From a virus, in the IMG/VR virus record IMGVR_UViG_3300032087_003940, positions 1 to 50,042 of that record: a stretch of DNA of 50,042 nucleotides; one strand, written 5' to 3'. Of this stretch, positions 48,274 to 50,042 are shown one piece after another (the first letter of the stretch is position 1; each line of letters begins with the position of its first letter). The notes below the pieces were generated by a model. It saw only the letters and a list, made by a program, of their open reading frames with translations, was not told the DNA's origin and ran no database searches. Position numbers and translations under genes: made by a program.

Positions 48274-48819
48274 ATGGCAAACACAACATTTGACGGACCA
48301 GTCCGATCAAAAAATGGTTTTATTAACTTAGGACCAAGTGCAGTAAAAGCTGAAACTTTAGCTACAGACTTAACTGTTGCTGCACACGCAGGCAGACTAG
48401 TAACAATGGATCCTGCGGGAACACCTACTGCAATAACAATACCTGCAATCAATGCGACTGCAGACTCAGCTGTTGCTGGACCAGGTAGTGATCCAAATAA
48501 TCCAAATACTATTGGTACAACTTTTGAAATTCTTTTTATTGATGATTTCACAGGAACTATCAAGACTGCTAACACAGCTGACAAATTTGTTGGTGCTGCT
48601 ACAGTCGGTATTGATGCGTCAGTAGCTGGTAAACAATTTGTTGCAGCAACTGGTGATAATGAAGTTAATCTTAATGGTGAAGCTGGAGCGTCTGTTGCTA
48701 CAACAGGTGGTCTAAAAGGTTCAAGAATTAAATTTACTGCAATCGCAGCTAACTTATATGCTGTAGAGGGTCAGTTAGTTGGTTCAGGATCAATTGCAAC
48801 ACCTTTTGATGCTCAGTAA
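48274..48819 (+). CDS. Virion structural protein, beta-rich
   Basis: The protein has 181 residues, is Ala/Gly/Thr-rich and beta-dominated (ATDLTVAAHAGRLVTMD near 30-46), with no charge clusters. Similar proteins stand between capsid and tail genes of marine phages. A ribosome site GGAGAA precedes the ATG. Head fibre or decoration roles are possible. Confidence 0.6.
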   Translation: MANTTFDGPVRSKNGFINLGPSAVKAETLATDLTVAAHAGRLVTMDPAGTPTAITIPAINATADSAVAGPGSDPNNPNTIGTTFEILFIDDFTGTIKTANTADKFVGAATVGIDASVAGKQFVAATGDNEVNLNGEAGASVATTGGLKGSRIKFTAIAANLYAVEGQLVGSGSIATPFDAQ

Positions 48820-48829
48820 AAGTTAATTA

Positions 48830-48880
48830 TCTTGGTGGGAAACTTCAGGACATTTATATGATCTTGATACCCACCTAGAC
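48830..48880 (+). promoter_or_regulatory. Hairpin leader before the 48899 gene
   Basis: GGTGGG and CCCACC are exact reverse complements (about 48835 and 48870) enclosing a loop near 30 bases. It lies in the 79-base gap with TTATCTTGG upstream and AGGAGA before the ATG. Confidence 0.4.
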
Positions 48881-48898
48881 CAAATATTAGGAGAAAAT

Positions 48899-49513
48899 AT
48901 GTCAAGTACGAGTATACAGGCAAAAATGTTTAAAGCTGTTTCAGCTGATACAGCTGCCGTTGCTGCTTTACAAACAACTGGTGGTGCTGGCGATTTCACA
49001 TTAAAATCAAGTTCTGTAAGTGATGGATCAAACATGGCTACGACTGTAACTTTAACTTCTGCTGGAAATATTTCCGGAGTTAATTTTACAATAACTGGAA
49101 CTGATGAAAATGGAGACGCGGTAACTGAAACAAGAGTTGGACCTAATGCAGATACTGTAACTACTACTGAAGCCTTTTTAACAGTAACACAGGTCTCTGT
49201 AGATGCTGCTGTAGGAACTAACACATCCGTTGGTTTTTCTGCTACATCAACAACAAAAGGAATTGTTTTTGCTGGAGCTACAAGAGTAAGAGGTATGCAT
49301 GGAGTTTCAAACGCTTCAACAGCTGGCGCAATGATAATTAGAAACACTTCACACTCAGGTGCGAAGAGATTAGAAATTGATGCACCTGCTGCAGCCGCTA
49401 TGATTGATCCGTATATTCCAGATGAAGGTATAAGATACCCTAATGGAGCATACATTGATATCAGCGGTGGTTTCGACAGTGTAACGGTATTCTTTGATGG
49501 AAAGTCTCAATAG
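48899..49513 (+). CDS. Virion structural protein, beta-rich
   Basis: The protein has 204 residues, is Thr/Ser/Ala/Val-rich and beta-dominated: TSTSIQAKMFKAVSADTAAV at the start and ISGGFDSVTVFFDGKSQ at the end. Similar head or tail proteins are common in marine phages. It overlaps the basic gene by 17 bases. The function is inferred from order. Confidence 0.6.
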   Translation: MSSTSIQAKMFKAVSADTAAVAALQTTGGAGDFTLKSSSVSDGSNMATTVTLTSAGNISGVNFTITGTDENGDAVTETRVGPNADTVTTTEAFLTVTQVSVDAAVGTNTSVGFSATSTTKGIVFAGATRVRGMHGVSNASTAGAMIIRNTSHSGAKRLEIDAPAAAAMIDPYIPDEGIRYPNGAYIDISGGFDSVTVFFDGKSQ

Positions 49514-49820
49514 TTATACATTAGAGCTTTTAAATTTAAAACGTGGAGGCGATGTTCAGCCTCCGCGTACTAAAAAATACTATCGTTCTACAAAAAGTGG
49601 AGCGGGTATGACAGCAGCTGGAGTTGCGAAATACAGAAGAGATAATCCTGGATCAAAACTCAAAACAGCTGTAACAGGAAAAGTAAAACCTGGGTCTAAA
49701 GACGCAAAGAGACGTAAATCTTTTTGCGCTAGAAGTGCAGGGCAAATGAAAAAGTTTCCAAAGGCAGCTAAAGATCCTAATTCAAGATTAAGACAAGCAA
49801 GAAGGAGATGGAAATGTTAA
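49497..49820 (+). CDS. Highly basic protein with KPGSKDAKRRKSFCARS motif
   Basis: The protein has 107 residues from ATG 49497 (a TTG at 49494 is adjacent). SGAGMTAAGVAKYRRDNPGS near 31-50 and KPGSKDAKRRKSFCARSAG near 61-79 match a basic small-protein type present in many marine phages (T4-like and others). DNA or virion association is likely from charge. It overlaps the microprotein gene at 49814. Confidence 0.65.
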   Translation: MESLNSYTLELLNLKRGGDVQPPRTKKYYRSTKSGAGMTAAGVAKYRRDNPGSKLKTAVTGKVKPGSKDAKRRKSFCARSAGQMKKFPKAAKDPNSRLRQARRRWKC

Positions 49821-49882
49821 AAAAAATAAAAGACAAAATAAAGAAAATTTGGAATAATATCATTTCTAAATTTTGGGTGTAA
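49814..49882 (+). CDS. 22-residue cationic amphipathic peptide
   Basis: ATG 49814 follows AAGGAG by about 8 bases and gives 22 codons. Hydrophobic residues at 2, 5, 9, 12, 16 and 20 line one side of a helix, with Lys at 3, 4, 6, 8, 10, 11 on the other, and two Trp. It overlaps the previous gene by 7 bases. The pattern resembles membrane-active peptides. Confidence 0.5.
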   Translation: MLKKIKDKIKKIWNNIISKFWV

Positions 49883-49885
49883 TTT

Positions 49886-50042
49886 ATGGCGTTAAAGATC
49901 GGAGAAGACCAGGCAGTACAGATGCCTATGAAGACGGTTGCTAGCTTGATCGCGATCGTCGCTATCGGCGTGTGGGGTTATTTCGGAGTTATAGAACAAA
50001 TTAATAGACATGAAACAAGATTAGAACTTATGAGTTCTGATC
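49886..50042 (+). CDS. Truncated membrane-anchored phage protein
   Basis: From ATG 49886 the frame stays open to the window end (52 codons). MALKIGEDQAVQMPMKTVAS is followed by one membrane helix (LIAIVAIGVWGYFGVI near 21-36) and a charged start of a coiled coil. I recall similar proteins in uncultured marine phages. Only the N-terminus is seen. Confidence 0.6.
   Translation, partial: MALKIGEDQAVQMPMKTVASLIAIVAIGVWGYFGVIEQINRHETRLELMSSD

Overview
The window looks like about 50 kb of the genome of a tailed phage (podovirus-like) from an AT-rich marine environment. The reasons are its dense, mostly rightward genes with 1-20 base overlaps, A/T-biased codons, and several protein types common in marine phage genomes. 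The proteins include a P22-like portal, an HK97-fold-type capsid protein, a gp10-like tail stabilization protein, a T7 gp13-like internal protein and a family A DNA polymerase without an RNA polymerase. From memory the layout resembles HMO-2011-like phages of marine Alphaproteobacteria, but this was not checked. No integrase, tRNA gene, rRNA or classical CRISPR-Cas locus was seen. Both ends are cut inside genes.

Layout. 1-8.3 kb: tail and fibre proteins, a DUF6065-like protein, two 2-oxoglutarate/Fe(II) oxygenase-like genes and the tail stabilization protein. 8.3-12.2 kb: a modification cassette with a carbamoyltransferase split into two overlapping genes, a third oxygenase-like gene and two glycosyltransferases. 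12.2-17.8 kb: internal-virion/ejection-type proteins and an XhlA/holin-like membrane protein. 17.8-27.1 kb: DNA metabolism, with a PD-(D/E)XK exonuclease, a leftward SNF2 helicase, an SSB candidate, an archaeo-eukaryotic-type primase, a UvrD-like helicase, a DUF3310 protein, PolA and a LAGLIDADG endonuclease overlapping polA. 27.1-31.5 kb: divergent early-type block of very small genes with two HTH regulators, a lipoprotein, membrane microproteins and zinc-ribbon proteins, closed by a bidirectional terminator.

31.5-37.6 kb is an accessory region that separates the small terminase gene (31.9 kb) from the large one (37.6 kb). It is rich in non-coding structure: an iteron-like ACTAGGAAA cluster inside a long inverted repeat, a 4 x 35-bp tandem array, a regularly spaced array of 23-bp repeats with 18-bp variable parts, promoters, palindromes and strong terminators. 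The two tandem arrays share the core TAAAACTTTRCTATG and carry start-stop micro-ORFs. A higher-GC island at about 35.6-37.1 kb carries a gp88-like gene.

37.6-50 kb is the head module: TerL, portal, a 3TM-holin-like protein, a SAM methyltransferase, a GroES-like co-chaperonin, scaffold candidate, capsid, a terminator, a fourth oxygenase-like gene, structural proteins and basic microproteins.

How the genes could work together (inference): the replication block copies the genome without a phage RNA polymerase, so host polymerase would read the sigma70-like promoters seen here. GroES and the scaffold assist capsid assembly. The ejection proteins leave the head at infection. The oxygenase, carbamoyl- and glycosyl-transferase genes probably modify virion protein, host-surface glycan or DNA.
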